A DNA stretch of 64,000 nucleotides from Pelobacter seleniigenes DSM 18267 (GCF_000711225.1 NZ_JOMG01000004.1:310001-374000), one strand, 5' to 3'; shown: positions 9,583 to 17,676, counted from the first letter of the stretch. Made by a program: numbers and translations. Notes: a model not told the origin generated them from the letters alone.

Positions 9583-11103
9583 TCAGGACTGGTAGCAGTT
9601 CAGCCAGGAGCTGTTTTCTTCGTAACCTTCATAGAAATTGTGCAGGTTGGAAAAATTGAAACTGCTGAACAGGGCGGTCAACTCCTGCTCAATATGGCTC
9701 AAAGAACTTTGGATCAGCTCTTTGTTAAAGGGGGTCTGCCCCAGTCTGATGACCTGGTCCATGGCGACGATCCGACTGACGACTTTGCCCAACTCGGTCA
9801 ATTTACGCTGCGGAAGGTGGGTACGGACCGAAAAATCGAGAAGCTGCCTGAGGCGGTCGGCCGCCAGGACGGTCAACTCCATTCCTGACAACAGGGTCAG
9901 CAGATTGGCGTTTTTGGCGCGCTGCAACTGCTTCTGGATGGCTTCGCCGATCTGGATATACAGGATGTCGTTGGAGCCTTCAAAGATCTGAAAGGGGCGG
10001 CTGTCCACAATCGCCCGGCCGGCAATGTGATTGAGTCGGTAGCCCTTGGCGCCAACCAGTTGCAGCAGCGATTGGGCGGTTGACTGCATCAGGTCGGTCA
10101 AATAGGTTTTGACGGCGTTGGCTTCCAGTCCGTGGGGTGCCATATCGTTCTCAATACTGACTTTGTGGCTACTGTTCAGGCACATGGCGGAACACACGGT
10201 GAATGCCGACTGGAGGCGAGCCAGACGCTGTTGCACCTGATCGTAGGTGAACAGACTGCGGCCTCCGACCACCCGGTCCCGACAGTGGGCCACGGCCTCA
10301 TCGAGCATGCGCTGAATAAACCCCATCCCCATGCCGGGGAACTGCATACGGCTGCGATGCAGCAGGTCGAGCATCATTTTAATCCCGCTGCTGTGCGGTT
10401 CAAGCTTCTGGACAACCGGAATTTTGACATCAACTTTATTGCGTCCGTAAGGGAGCATGTAGATGCCGAGGTTCTGATAAACTTCCTCCACCACAATGTG
10501 CTGATCCCGGGCGGCGACATCACAGATAAAAAAATCGATGTCGCGCATCAATTCGCCGCTTTCATTCTGCTGTCTGGCCGTTAGCAACCAGAAGTCAGCC
10601 CATCCGGTCAGTCCAGCCCAGTGCTTGGTGCCCTTCAGATGGTAGCGGTCACCGTGGCGGGTGTAACAGCTCTGCATGCGCAGGGCGTCGCTGCCATGCC
10701 CCGGTTCGGTGATCATCAGCCCGCCCATTTTGCGCTCGGCCAGGAATTTCTTCAGCAGTGGCAACTTGGCTTCATCCTGCGCGTACTTGATGACCGGCTG
10801 CAGAAACAGGGCCCAGTTGATGCCGAACCCCAGGGAGAGTGGCAACGATTCATAACTTGCCGCTGCGGTCAGTGCCAGCCCTTCGTGGCTGACTCCACCG
10901 CGCCCGCCGTAGCGTTGCGGGACATAGGTTGCCAGCGGATTGCCGGCCATGATTTCGCGCAGCACAAAAGGGGGCAGACCTCGCTGGGCGCTGATTTCGT
11001 TCAGATCGGTGCGGACATGAAACAGCTGCCGGAGTTTTTCTTTGAACTCTGCCAGAAACTGCGGAAAAGGCTTGTTTTCTACAGACGTGGAAGAATCAGG
11101 CAT
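9583..11103 (-). CDS. Acyl-CoA dehydrogenase family protein
   Basis: 506-residue flavoprotein of the acyl-CoA dehydrogenase fold. Seen in order: helical N-terminal domain, middle beta domain with MITEPGHGSD (flavin/substrate contact) and GTKHWAGLTGWADF, and C-terminal helical domain with FEGSNDI, which aligns with the catalytic-Glu loop of the family. About 120 residues longer than typical short/medium-chain enzymes, with an extra C-terminal helical tail. Substrate cannot be told. The start at 11103 has AAGGAG 7 bases upstream; an in-frame ATG at 11130 has none. No etfAB or other beta-oxidation genes adjoin it. Confidence 0.88.
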   Translation of the reverse strand: MPDSSTSVENKPFPQFLAEFKEKLRQLFHVRTDLNEISAQRGLPPFVLREIMAGNPLATYVPQRYGGRGGVSHEGLALTAAASYESLPLSLGFGINWALFLQPVIKYAQDEAKLPLLKKFLAERKMGGLMITEPGHGSDALRMQSCYTRHGDRYHLKGTKHWAGLTGWADFWLLTARQQNESGELMRDIDFFICDVAARDQHIVVEEVYQNLGIYMLPYGRNKVDVKIPVVQKLEPHSSGIKMMLDLLHRSRMQFPGMGMGFIQRMLDEAVAHCRDRVVGGRSLFTYDQVQQRLARLQSAFTVCSAMCLNSSHKVSIENDMAPHGLEANAVKTYLTDLMQSTAQSLLQLVGAKGYRLNHIAGRAIVDSRPFQIFEGSNDILYIQIGEAIQKQLQRAKNANLLTLLSGMELTVLAADRLRQLLDFSVRTHLPQRKLTELGKVVSRIVAMDQVIRLGQTPFNKELIQSSLSHIEQELTALFSSFNFSNLHNFYEGYEENSSWLNCYQS

Positions 11104-11444
11104 GACAGGACTCCTTGGTAATACCTTCACAGATCAACCGATCGGTCATGATTGAATACAATAGTTCATGTCTACCCGTACGTAAGACAAAAAGGCCCCG
11201 ATGGGGAATCGGGGCCTTTTTGAATTATTGATAGTTGTTTGTGAATGTTAAAGACTTGATACTCTTTACTCCGCTAAACAAACGACTCAGATTGTTGTTG
11301 CTGCGGTGGCTCAGAAACGTTCATGTTTCCCTCCCTTGCAAGCATTTGTATAAATACTATCACCTCTGCTGTTGGCAAGACAAGGCCGGGGCGATTTTTT
11401 TTCGGCGCCGGTCAACGGGGGGCAGAACCCTTGAGCACATGTCC
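11104..11444. other. Intergenic region between ilvC and acyl-CoA dehydrogenase gene
   Basis: 341 bases without a convincing gene. Contains the 11189-11221 terminator and presumably the acyl-CoA dehydrogenase promoter; nothing else recognised. Confidence 0.6.
11189..11221. terminator. Terminator downstream of ilvC
   Basis: 14-bp arms AAAAAGGCCCCGAT and its complement around a GGGGA loop with A/T flanks; about 220 bases past the ilvC stop, on the same transcript path toward the acyl-CoA dehydrogenase gene. Confidence 0.85.
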
Positions 11445-12917
11445 TCAGGCAATCGCTTTCATGCCTTGCATGGATGCCCGCAGAACCTCGCCGACCTCTT
11501 CGACCAGGTGGTTGCGGATTTCGGCATTCACCTGCACCAGGGTCTGGTTGTCGACTCCGGCATCGGCCTCGCTCAGCCCCTTGCCGATGACTTCGGTGTC
11601 AACGGTTGCCATGAAATCCTGCAGTAGCGGCAGGCAGGCGTGGTTGAACAGGTAGCAGCCGTATTCGGCGGTGTCCGAAATTACCCGGTTCATTTCGTAG
11701 AGTTTTTTCCGGGCGATGGTGTTGGCGATAAGGGGCGTTTCATGGAGTGATTCATAATAGGCCGATTCGGGCTCGATGCCTGCTTCCACCATGACCTCAA
11801 AAGCCAATTCGACCCCGGCTTTGACCATGGCGACCATGAGGATCCCTTTGTCGAAATACTCTTGCTCACTGATCTCGCCGGCGGCCTCGGTCTGTTCAAA
11901 AGCGCTTTTTGAGGTCTCTTCGCGCCAGGTCAGCAGTTTGACGTCGTCGTTGGCCCAGTCTTCCATCATGGTTTTGGAAAACTCGCCGGAGAGAATGTCG
12001 TCCATATGTTTTTCATAGAGCGGCCGCATGATCTCTTTCAGTTCCAGGGACAGTTCCTGGGCGCGGAGTTTGGCCGGGTTGGAGAGCCGGTCCATCATGT
12101 TGGTGATCCCGCCGTGCTTGAGCGCTTCAGTCACGGTTTCCCAGCCCTGTTGCACCAGTTTGGCGGCCCAGGGAGCATCGATGCCTGCACCAACCATTTT
12201 GTCGAAACAGAGCAGGGAGCCGACCTGAAGCATCCCGCAAAGGATGGTTTGTTCGCCCATCAAGTCCGATTTGACTTCGGCGATGAAGGAAGATTCCAGC
12301 ACCCCGGCCCGGTCTCCGCCCTGTGCCGAGCAGAGTGCCTTGGCGATTTCCAGGCCGTCGCCGTTGGGATCGTTTTCACCGTGGACCGCGATCAGGGTCG
12401 GGACCCCGAAACCGCGCTTGTATTCTTCGCGCACCTCAGTGCCCGGGCATTTCGGGGCAACCATGATGACGGTCAGGTCTTTGCGGATCTGGGTGCCTTC
12501 CTCGACAATATTGAAGCCATGGGCGTAGGAAAAGGTCGCGCCCTGTTTCATCAACGGCACCACGGTTTTGACCACATCGCTATGTTGCTTGTCCGGGGCC
12601 AGGTTCATGACGATATCGGCGGTCGGCAGCATTTCTTCATAGGTACCGACTTTGAAGCCGTTTTCGGTAGCATTGATGTAGGACTGGCGTTTTTGCTCGA
12701 TAGCTTCCTTGCGCAGGGTGTAGGAGACATCCAGGCCGCTGTCGCGCATGTTCAGCCCTTGATTCAGCCCTTGGGCACCGCAGCCGACAATGACAATTTT
12801 TTTTCCTTTGGCATATTCGCAGCCTGCGGAAAATTCTTCTGCTTCCATAAAGCGGCAGGTTGCCAGCTCTTGCAGTTGACGACGAAAGGGGAGGGAATTG
12901 AAATAATTTTGACCCAT
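11445..12917 (-). CDS. ilvC: Ketol-acid reductoisomerase, class II (long form)
   Basis: Isomerises and reduces acetolactate / acetohydroxybutyrate with NADPH in valine and isoleucine synthesis. 490 residues, matching the long class II enzyme of enterobacteria rather than the roughly 330-residue class I form. NADPH loop [17 protein letters not shown] with downstream [13 protein letters not shown]; metal/substrate residues in [16 protein letters not shown] and [18 protein letters not shown]; duplicated C-terminal knotted domain is present. ATG 12917 has AAGGAGC 8 bases upstream; the frame is open to 13187 but runs through the ilvY regulatory region. Divergent to ilvY. It is missing from its expected place after ilvN at 58.2 kb, and looks acquired from outside the lineage (inference). 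Confidence 0.97.
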   Translation of the reverse strand: MGQNYFNSLPFRRQLQELATCRFMEAEEFSAGCEYAKGKKIVIVGCGAQGLNQGLNMRDSGLDVSYTLRKEAIEQKRQSYINATENGFKVGTYEEMLPTADIVMNLAPDKQHSDVVKTVVPLMKQGATFSYAHGFNIVEEGTQIRKDLTVIMVAPKCPGTEVREEYKRGFGVPTLIAVHGENDPNGDGLEIAKALCSAQGGDRAGVLESSFIAEVKSDLMGEQTILCGMLQVGSLLCFDKMVGAGIDAPWAAKLVQQGWETVTEALKHGGITNMMDRLSNPAKLRAQELSLELKEIMRPLYEKHMDDILSGEFSKTMMEDWANDDVKLLTWREETSKSAFEQTEAAGEISEQEYFDKGILMVAMVKAGVELAFEVMVEAGIEPESAYYESLHETPLIANTIARKKLYEMNRVISDTAEYGCYLFNHACLPLLQDFMATVDTEVIGKGLSEADAGVDNQTLVQVNAEIRNHLVEEVGEVLRASMQGMKAIA

Positions 12918-13076
12918 CTGTTTGCTCCTTGAACCTGTCTGAAGTTTAATATCTTGAATAAGCGAGTAGAAAAATGTTTTAGGAACTCTACCCTGAAATC
13001 TATGTTGCGTAAATTGATTTATTGTGTAGATTGTATTGCGTTTGTAGGAATATAAAGTTCTCCAACAGAGGCGGAA
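12918..13076. promoter_or_regulatory. ilvC-ilvY divergent control region
   Basis: 159 bases shared by two divergent genes. Direct repeats TTGCGT at 13005-13010 and 13036-13041 lie 31 bases apart, about three helical turns, within an AT-rich block; they are candidate IlvY sites by analogy with the tandem IlvY operators of the enteric ilvYC region. Exact operators and promoters were not proven. Confidence 0.5.
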
Positions 13077-13967
13077 ATGGATATTCGTGAACTTGAAATC
13101 TTTATCGCTGCTGCAGAGCAGCTCCATTTCGGCCGTGCCAGTCAGGTCTGCAACCTCAGCCCCTCGGCCCTGACCCGCACGGTGCAACGCTTGGAAGAGC
13201 AGTTGGGGCAGACCCTCTTCTTGCGCGATAACCGAACCGTGCAGCTGTCGGCAAGCGGCAAACGTTTTTATGCCTATGCCCGCCAGGCAGTGCAGGATTA
13301 CACTGATTTTCAGGCTTCTCTGAACGGTTCCCAGCCGGTTTCAGGAGCCTTGTCGCTGTATGCTTCGATTACTGCCGTGTACAGTGTCCTGCCCGACCTG
13401 CTCGAATCTTTTCGCAAAACCTACCCCGAAGTCCATCTCGATTTAAAGACCGGCGCGGCTGAAAAAGCAGTGGCTCAGGTTGAAGCGGGGGAGATCGATA
13501 TTGCCGTAGCCGCACTCCCGGACCGGCGTAGCGCCGGAATCGTCTTCCTGCCGATCATGACCACTGCGCTGGTTTTTATCGCCACCCGGGCCCAGGCGGA
13601 AGAACTGCAACGGCATCGGCAGGGGAGCTTCAATCTGCAGCAGCTGCCGCTGGTGCTGCCGGAATCCGGGCTGTCACGCCGCCGGTTGGAACAATGGCTG
13701 AAAAAAAATCGCGTGACTCCAAATATCAGCGCCGAAGTCTCCGGCAATGAAGCCATCATTCCCATGGTGCATCTTGGCGGGGGGATCGGGATTGTGCCAC
13801 GCCTGGTGCTTGAGCGCAGCCCGTTTCGTGAAGAGGTTGTGGTCCTGGAACAGGCGCCTGAACTGGATCCTTATGTGGTCGGACTCTGTTCCAGCAAACG
13901 GAATCTGCAAAAACCAGCAGTCCAGGCCTTCTGGGGGCTGGCCGAGCTAAACTCTGCGCCAGCTTGA
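13077..13967 (+). CDS. ilvY: LysR-type regulator IlvY
   Basis: 296 residues, the usual length. N-terminal winged helix-turn-helix ([20 protein letters not shown] ... [17 protein letters not shown]) and a C-terminal LysR effector-binding domain. In enterobacteria IlvY senses acetolactate/acetohydroxybutyrate and activates ilvC; the divergent placement next to a class II ilvC supports the same job here. The ribosome site before ATG 13077 is modest (AGAGGCGG). The assignment as IlvY, rather than another LysR protein, rests on sequence similarity as remembered and on context. Confidence 0.9.
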   Translation: MDIRELEIFIAAAEQLHFGRASQVCNLSPSALTRTVQRLEEQLGQTLFLRDNRTVQLSASGKRFYAYARQAVQDYTDFQASLNGSQPVSGALSLYASITAVYSVLPDLLESFRKTYPEVHLDLKTGAAEKAVAQVEAGEIDIAVAALPDRRSAGIVFLPIMTTALVFIATRAQAEELQRHRQGSFNLQQLPLVLPESGLSRRRLEQWLKKNRVTPNISAEVSGNEAIIPMVHLGGGIGIVPRLVLERSPFREEVVVLEQAPELDPYVVGLCSSKRNLQKPAVQAFWGLAELNSAPA

Positions 13968-13986
13968 GCGACCCACGCCGGGGTCG

Positions 13987-14214
13987 TTAAAGCTGCTTGG
14001 CGGTGAGCATGGCCAGGATTTGGGAATCTGCAGGGAACTCTCCGGTGGCTCGTTTGGAATAGATCAGTGCGCGATCCACAACAATTTCAAACACGCCGCC
14101 GCTGGATTCAATCAATTCAACGTCGACGGCAAACTGCTGGGCGATCTTGGCCGCCAGACTGGCGGCGCGCGCACGATATCCTCAGCGATTGCAGTATTCG
14201 ATGCTGATGTCCAT
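13987..14214 (-). CDS. SelW/Rdx-family selenoprotein with in-frame UGA
   Basis: 75-residue small redox protein of the SelT/SelW/SelH (Rdx) thioredoxin-like group. The frame starts at ATG 14214 with GAGGAGC about 8 bases upstream, reads MDISIEYCNR, meets TGA at 14182-14184, and then continues openly for 64 codons to TAA at 13987-13989. The TGA falls exactly at the second position of the family CxxU redox motif (YCNRU, then GYRARAASLA), and the downstream part (SGGVFEIVVDRALIYSKRA) matches the family's conserved beta-strand region and GVFEI signature. The stop lies 12 bases after the preceding exonuclease stop, so the two are probably an operon. Read conventionally it would end at 10 codons, so gene finders miss it. 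SECIS-like hairpin described separately. Confidence 0.85.
14150..14166 (-). promoter_or_regulatory. Candidate bacterial SECIS hairpin
   Basis: On the minus strand, 15 bases after the UGA, a perfect 6-bp GC stem GCCGCC / GGCGGC encloses AGTCT (the closing A-T also pairs, leaving a GTC loop). Bacterial SECIS elements sit in the coding region with their apical loop roughly 16-37 bases after UGA; this fits. Direct SelB recognition of this loop is inferred. Confidence 0.6.
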
Positions 14215-14225
14215 TCTTCAGCTCC

Positions 14226-14930
14226 TCAGCCGAACAGGCTGCCGGTTTTGCCAACGGGATCAAGGCGGGTTTCCCGAGCTGTTTTTTCCAGGAATGCAGG
14301 AACCTCGTCCTTGTTCATCCGGGCTATTTTTTTCATCAGGTCAAAAGGCACCTCGGCCAGTTGATAAGTAGCCTTAAGGTCGGCGACGATGCTGTTCCAC
14401 AGCTCGGCGGTCATCTCCGCATCGGCCAGGGCGCGGTGAAAACTGCCTTTGTTTTGGATCTGCTTGTAGCGCACCAGGGTTTCCAGCTTGTAGTTGATGA
14501 CATCAGGATAAACCCGGCGTGCGATCTGCAACGTGCAGCCGAAATTGAAGGGGCGGCTTTTCCCGAGCAGGCTGAATTCCGCTTCCAGAAATTTCTGGTC
14601 AAAGGATGCGTTGTGGGCGACCAGGGGATAACTGCTGATAAAGCGGGCAAAATTCTCCATCACCAACTCCGCGGGCGGAGCCTCGACCAGCATGGTATTG
14701 GAAATACCGGTGATGGTTTCAATCTCCCTGGTGATCAGGAAGCCCGGATTGATAAGGCTTTGAAACCGGTCCAGAACCGTTCCGTCACCGAGTTTGACGG
14801 CGCCGATTTCAATGGCGCGATCACCACGATCCGGGTACATGCCGGTGGTCTCAAAGTCGAGAACAATGATTGTTTCGTTATGGTCGAAGAGGTTCAAAAT
14901 AGCAAATCCTGATTTTATGGATGAATTCAT
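14226..14930 (-). CDS. DnaQ-like 3'-5' exonuclease (DEDDh)
   Basis: 234 residues of the DEDDh exonuclease superfamily. Exo I VLDFETTG (Asp, Glu), Exo II VAHNASFDQKF (Asp), Exo III HRALADA (His, Asp) are all present, so it should be active. A short C-terminal extension (about 175-234) is not a known domain to me. It resembles stand-alone epsilon/PolC-like exonucleases rather than the polymerase III epsilon fusion types. ATG 14930 has AGGA only 3-4 bases upstream; a TTG 11 codons in (14897) with AGGA 8 bases upstream is an alternative start. Followed by the selenoprotein gene in an operon. Confidence 0.85.
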   Translation of the reverse strand: MNSSIKSGFAILNLFDHNETIIVLDFETTGMYPDRGDRAIEIGAVKLGDGTVLDRFQSLINPGFLITREIETITGISNTMLVEAPPAELVMENFARFISSYPLVAHNASFDQKFLEAEFSLLGKSRPFNFGCTLQIARRVYPDVINYKLETLVRYKQIQNKGSFHRALADAEMTAELWNSIVADLKATYQLAEVPFDLMKKIARMNKDEVPAFLEKTARETRLDPVGKTGSLFG

Positions 14931-15102
14931 TATCCTGACTGAGTATGATGCAGGATATTCCCGTGTGAAACCTGATTGGTTATGATTCTCCCTGAGAAGC
15001 TCTGTTCTGTCAATGTGCAGGCTGTTTTTTTGGTCTTTTTATCCATACTGCGAAATTTCGCAGATGCCAACTTTCGCTTCCTTTTGCCGTTGAGGTAAAC
15101 CA

Positions 15103-16113
15103 GTGCCGGGTCGCAAAAACAAACCGGGGCGCGCGCCCAAAAAATACAGCCAGGCGGCCCGCCTGCATGACCTGATCCGAATTCTCGAGGCGCGCTACGG
15201 GGCCACCGTCGAGGAACTGGTGGAAGAGTGCCAGGTCACCAGGCGGACTATCTACCGCGATTTGCAGGCGGTCGTCGAAGCGGGTTATCCTCTGGTGACC
15301 GAGCGGCAGGCGGATGGGCGGGTGCTCTATCAATTTATTTCCGGGTTCAGCAAAATTCCGCCGATTACCTTCTCTCTGGAAGAGCTGATGACCCTGTATT
15401 TCTGCCGTGGACAGCTCGAATTTTTGCAGGGAACTCCTTTTCAGGATGATCTCGAAGCGATTTTCGCTAAGATCCGCTCCAGCCTGCCGCCCCGCAGCGT
15501 CGCTCATCTGGAGCGGATTGCCGAAGTTTCGGCACCGCGTTTTCGCGGCTTTAAGGATTATTCCGACAAGCATGATCTGCTCATAAATCTGCGCCAGGCT
15601 TTATTGCGGCAGCAACGTTGCGAAATTGTCTATCAGCCGGCAAAGCGTGACAGCACCCGTTACCTGATCGACCCGTATACCATGTTGTTTTTCAATAACG
15701 GACTCTATATCGGCGGTTTTGCCCACAATCGAAATGCCCTGCGCCTGTTTGCCGTGGATCGCATCGAAAGCCTGGCCGTGCTGGACGAGCGCTTTGAGGT
15801 TCCGGCGGATTACCGGGCTGAGCAGTTGACCGGCTCGGCCTTCGGGCTGATCAATGAAGGGGATTCGTTTCCGCTGGAGCTCTATTTCTCCAAAGAGATC
15901 GCTCATCTTATCGGGGAACGGATCTGGCATCCGGAACAGCAGCTGGAAGTCCACGACGACGGTGGGATCGGCCTGCGTTTCAGTGCGAGCGGCGAAAAAG
16001 AAATCCTTGCCTGGGTCTATTCTTTTCTCCCCCATGTGCGTGTCATCGCTCCTGAATCATTACGCCAGAAATTTTTAGCGGGGTTGCGGGCGGGCCTGGA
16101 ATTGAGCGGATAG
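15103..16113 (+). CDS. WYL-domain transcriptional regulator
   Basis: 336 residues. N-terminal helix-turn-helix of the DeoR/HTH_11 kind (about 20-75: RLHDLIRILEARYG ... VTRRTIYRDLQAV), then a WYL domain (about 160-240: YLIDPYTMLFFNNGLYIGGF) and a WCX C-terminal region. WYL domains are thought to bind nucleic acid or nucleotide ligands and control stress and defence loci in many bacteria. It starts at GTG 15103 behind GAGGT. Divergent from the exonuclease gene, with an inverted repeat right behind it (16119-16137). Targets unknown. Confidence 0.9.
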   Translation: MPGRKNKPGRAPKKYSQAARLHDLIRILEARYGATVEELVEECQVTRRTIYRDLQAVVEAGYPLVTERQADGRVLYQFISGFSKIPPITFSLEELMTLYFCRGQLEFLQGTPFQDDLEAIFAKIRSSLPPRSVAHLERIAEVSAPRFRGFKDYSDKHDLLINLRQALLRQQRCEIVYQPAKRDSTRYLIDPYTMLFFNNGLYIGGFAHNRNALRLFAVDRIESLAVLDERFEVPADYRAEQLTGSAFGLINEGDSFPLELYFSKEIAHLIGERIWHPEQQLEVHDDGGIGLRFSASGEKEILAWVYSFLPHVRVIAPESLRQKFLAGLRAGLELSG

Positions 16114-16118
16114 AGTTG

Positions 16119-16137
16119 TGTGACATATTCTGTCACA
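16119..16137. promoter_or_regulatory. Inverted repeat between WYL gene and small gene
   Basis: TGTGACA-N5-TGTCACA, perfect 7-bp arms, 6 bases after the WYL stop and 46 before the next start. Looks like a dimeric regulator's operator; the arm spacing does not fit CRP. Confidence 0.45.
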
Positions 16138-16182
16138 GCGACATTCTATGATCATCTCAACCTAAACAGACAGGAGGTTGTC

Positions 16183-16560
16183 ATGATCTGGTTGTCAGCA
16201 TTAAACGGAGTAGAGGGTTACAGTAGTTACTTCGATGTTCGTGAACTGGATATCCGCTGCCGCAATCGCACCTGCAGTGGCTTGGTCAGTGGGATTGTCG
16301 GGGTAGGATCCCTGGAGTTCTGGGGCGACGTCAGGGTTGGTAAAGAGGATTCCGTCCAACTCCTGCAGATCTACAACGACGATGGCATGATTGAAACGAT
16401 TCCGGACGGGGTGGACCAACAGCTGTTGCAACATGAACTTCTGGCAGAGGTCAAGTCTCTGCTGCAAGGTTTTGAAAATGCTGAATTTACTCCGGTTCCA
16501 CGAAGATGGCATCCCGGAGTTGCTGAAAAAACGCAAAAAGATTGTTGTCTCGCGGCCTGA
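16183..16560 (+). CDS. Small conserved-looking protein, unknown
   Basis: 125 residues, not recognised. No signal peptide or membrane segment. Cys in RCRNRTC and a KDCCLAA tail; a few charged helices toward the C-terminus. The start at ATG 16183 is fixed by AGGAGG 6 bases upstream; an upstream GTG in frame is inside the inverted repeat. It sits between the WYL regulator and maf with 42 bases to maf, suggesting co-transcription with maf. Could be a regulatory target of the WYL protein (inference). Confidence 0.75.
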   Translation: MIWLSALNGVEGYSSYFDVRELDIRCRNRTCSGLVSGIVGVGSLEFWGDVRVGKEDSVQLLQIYNDDGMIETIPDGVDQQLLQHELLAEVKSLLQGFENAEFTPVPRRWHPGVAEKTQKDCCLAA

Positions 16561-16602
16561 CCTTCGGTCTGATATCCGGGAAAGGGTCGCTGAAGGAAAC
16601 AG

Positions 16603-17187
16603 ATGAGAACGATTGTCCTGGCTTCAACCAGCCCTTACCGAAAAGAACTGCTGGCCCAACTGCAAATCCCTTTTACCTGTGCCGCTCCGGATTATACCGA
16701 AATCCTCGACGATAGCGTGGCTCCGGCACTGCTGGTCAGACATCTGGCGCTGGGAAAAGCGCAAAGTCTGCGGGAGCGGTTTCCCGATGCGTTGATTATC
16801 GGTTCGGACCAGATTTTTGTCGATCAGCGTGGCCGCCCCGTCGGCAAGCCAGGCTCGTTTCATAATGCTTTTCAGCAGCTCAAGCAGATGGTCGGTCGGA
16901 CCCATTGTTTCTATACGGGCCTGGCCCTTGTCGATAGCAGGAACGACGCCATTCAAACCGATTATGCGACCTTTTCCGTCAGCATGAGGGCTTTGAGTGA
17001 CGAGCAGATCAAGGCTTATCTGCGCCGCGAGGAGCCCTTTGACTGTGCCGGATCGTTTAAAATAGAAGGTCTTGGGATTGCCCTCATGGAAAAAATGGCC
17101 GGGCATGATTACAATGCACTGATCGGCTTGCCACTCATCAAGCTAGTGATGATGCTGGAGAATTCCGGAGTCGATGTCTTATCCTGA
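16603..17187 (+). CDS. maf: Maf family nucleotide pyrophosphatase
   Basis: 194 residues. N-terminal VLASTSPYRKELLAQ is the Maf hallmark; SDQIFVDQRG and GKPGSF form the metal/substrate pocket. Maf proteins hydrolyse non-canonical or methylated nucleoside triphosphates (dTTP/UTP or m7GTP). The SDQI signature places it nearer the YceF (m7GTP) branch than YhdE, but that assignment is provisional. Cytosolic. Confidence 0.88.
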   Translation: MRTIVLASTSPYRKELLAQLQIPFTCAAPDYTEILDDSVAPALLVRHLALGKAQSLRERFPDALIIGSDQIFVDQRGRPVGKPGSFHNAFQQLKQMVGRTHCFYTGLALVDSRNDAIQTDYATFSVSMRALSDEQIKAYLRREEPFDCAGSFKIEGLGIALMEKMAGHDYNALIGLPLIKLVMMLENSGVDVLS

Positions 17188-17228
17188 CTGGGATGGTCAG
17201 AATAATGAGAAGTCTCTTATCTTTTGTG

Positions 17229-17257
17229 TTGATTTTTTTTTGTGGTAGCGTTATTGT
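17229..17257 (+). promoter_or_regulatory. Sigma70-type promoter before the riboswitches
   Basis: TTGATT (17229-17234), 17-base spacer, TATTGT (17252-17257). Would start the transcript near 17264, just before aptamer 1. Confidence 0.5.
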
Positions 17258-17284
17258 CCTGTTACACAGTTTCGATAAAAAAAA

Positions 17285-17375
17285 ATATTTACCGAAAGGG
17301 CAAAGCCGGAGCAATCCGGTGACGCAAAGCCAACGGGTCCTTCAGAGTAAGGATGGCCGGGTTGCCGAAGAAAAT
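17285..17375 (+). ncRNA. GEMM-I (cyclic dinucleotide) riboswitch, copy 1
   Basis: Contains the class hallmarks: AAGGGCAAAGCC, the P2 stem CCGGA-GCAA-TCCGG with a GNRA loop, GACGCAAAGCC, a P3 stem around GGGTCCTT / AAGGATGGCC, and GGGTTGCCGA closing P1 (ATTT/AAAAT). The base aligned with G20 of the V. cholerae Vc2 aptamer is G, favouring c-di-GMP over cGAMP, but this lineage also uses cGAMP variants. Followed by its own terminator. Confidence 0.9.
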
Positions 17376-17400
17376 GCAGCTTTTAAGCTTTTATAGCTAG

Positions 17401-17441
17401 AAAAATGCTCATTTCGGCAGCGGAATGGGTATTTTTTTTGG
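17401..17441 (+). terminator. Expression platform terminator of riboswitch 1
   Basis: AAATGCTCATTT pairs with GAATGGGTATTT (with G-U pairs) around a CGGCAGCG loop, then T8. The loop side TTCGGCA is complementary to TGCCGAA in the P1 strand of aptamer 1. Confidence 0.75.
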
Positions 17442-17507
17442 GGAGGCAAGCGGTTGCCTCCGTTGAAAAACACCCAGCTCGTCAATTGTTGACGTGCTGA
17501 ACATGAC

Positions 17508-17606
17508 AGACAGATGTCTCCGAAAAGGCAAAACCGGAGTAATCCGGCGACGCAAAGCCACGGGTCCTTCAGAGTAAGGATGGCCGGGTTGCCGAAGAGA
17601 ATGCAG
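17508..17606 (+). ncRNA. GEMM-I (cyclic dinucleotide) riboswitch, copy 2
   Basis: A near-identical second aptamer: AAAAGGCAAAACC, CCGGA-GTAA-TCCGG, GACGCAAAGCC, GGGTCCTT / AAGGATGGCC, GGGTTGCCGA; P1 here is TCTC/GAGA. Position 20 (Vc2 numbering) is G by my alignment. Two aptamers in series can make the response steeper or act as a two-input gate. Confidence 0.9.
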
Positions 17607-17633
17607 TGCATTTTTTCCAGCTCCCCCGTCTAT

Positions 17634-17676
17634 AAAATGCGCTCATCTCCGGCAACGAGGTGAGCGCATTTTTTGT
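17634..17676 (+). terminator. Expression platform terminator of riboswitch 2
   Basis: AAATGCGCTCATC pairs with GGTGAGCGCATTT around TCCGGCAACGA-type loop, then a T-run. The loop GGCAAC is complementary to GTTGCC in the P1 strand of aptamer 2. Confidence 0.85.

Noticed and set aside
13987-14214. Interpreting the UGA as a broken pseudogene
   Set aside because: The stop sits at the family's Sec position, no other damage is seen, and a SECIS-like hairpin follows.
16119-16137. CRP-type site
   Set aside because: TGTGA and TCACA are 9 bases apart instead of 6.
17193-17396. 67-codon open frame with a hydrophobic start
   Set aside because: Its second half is the first GEMM aptamer, whose conserved bases explain the sequence; no ribosome site.
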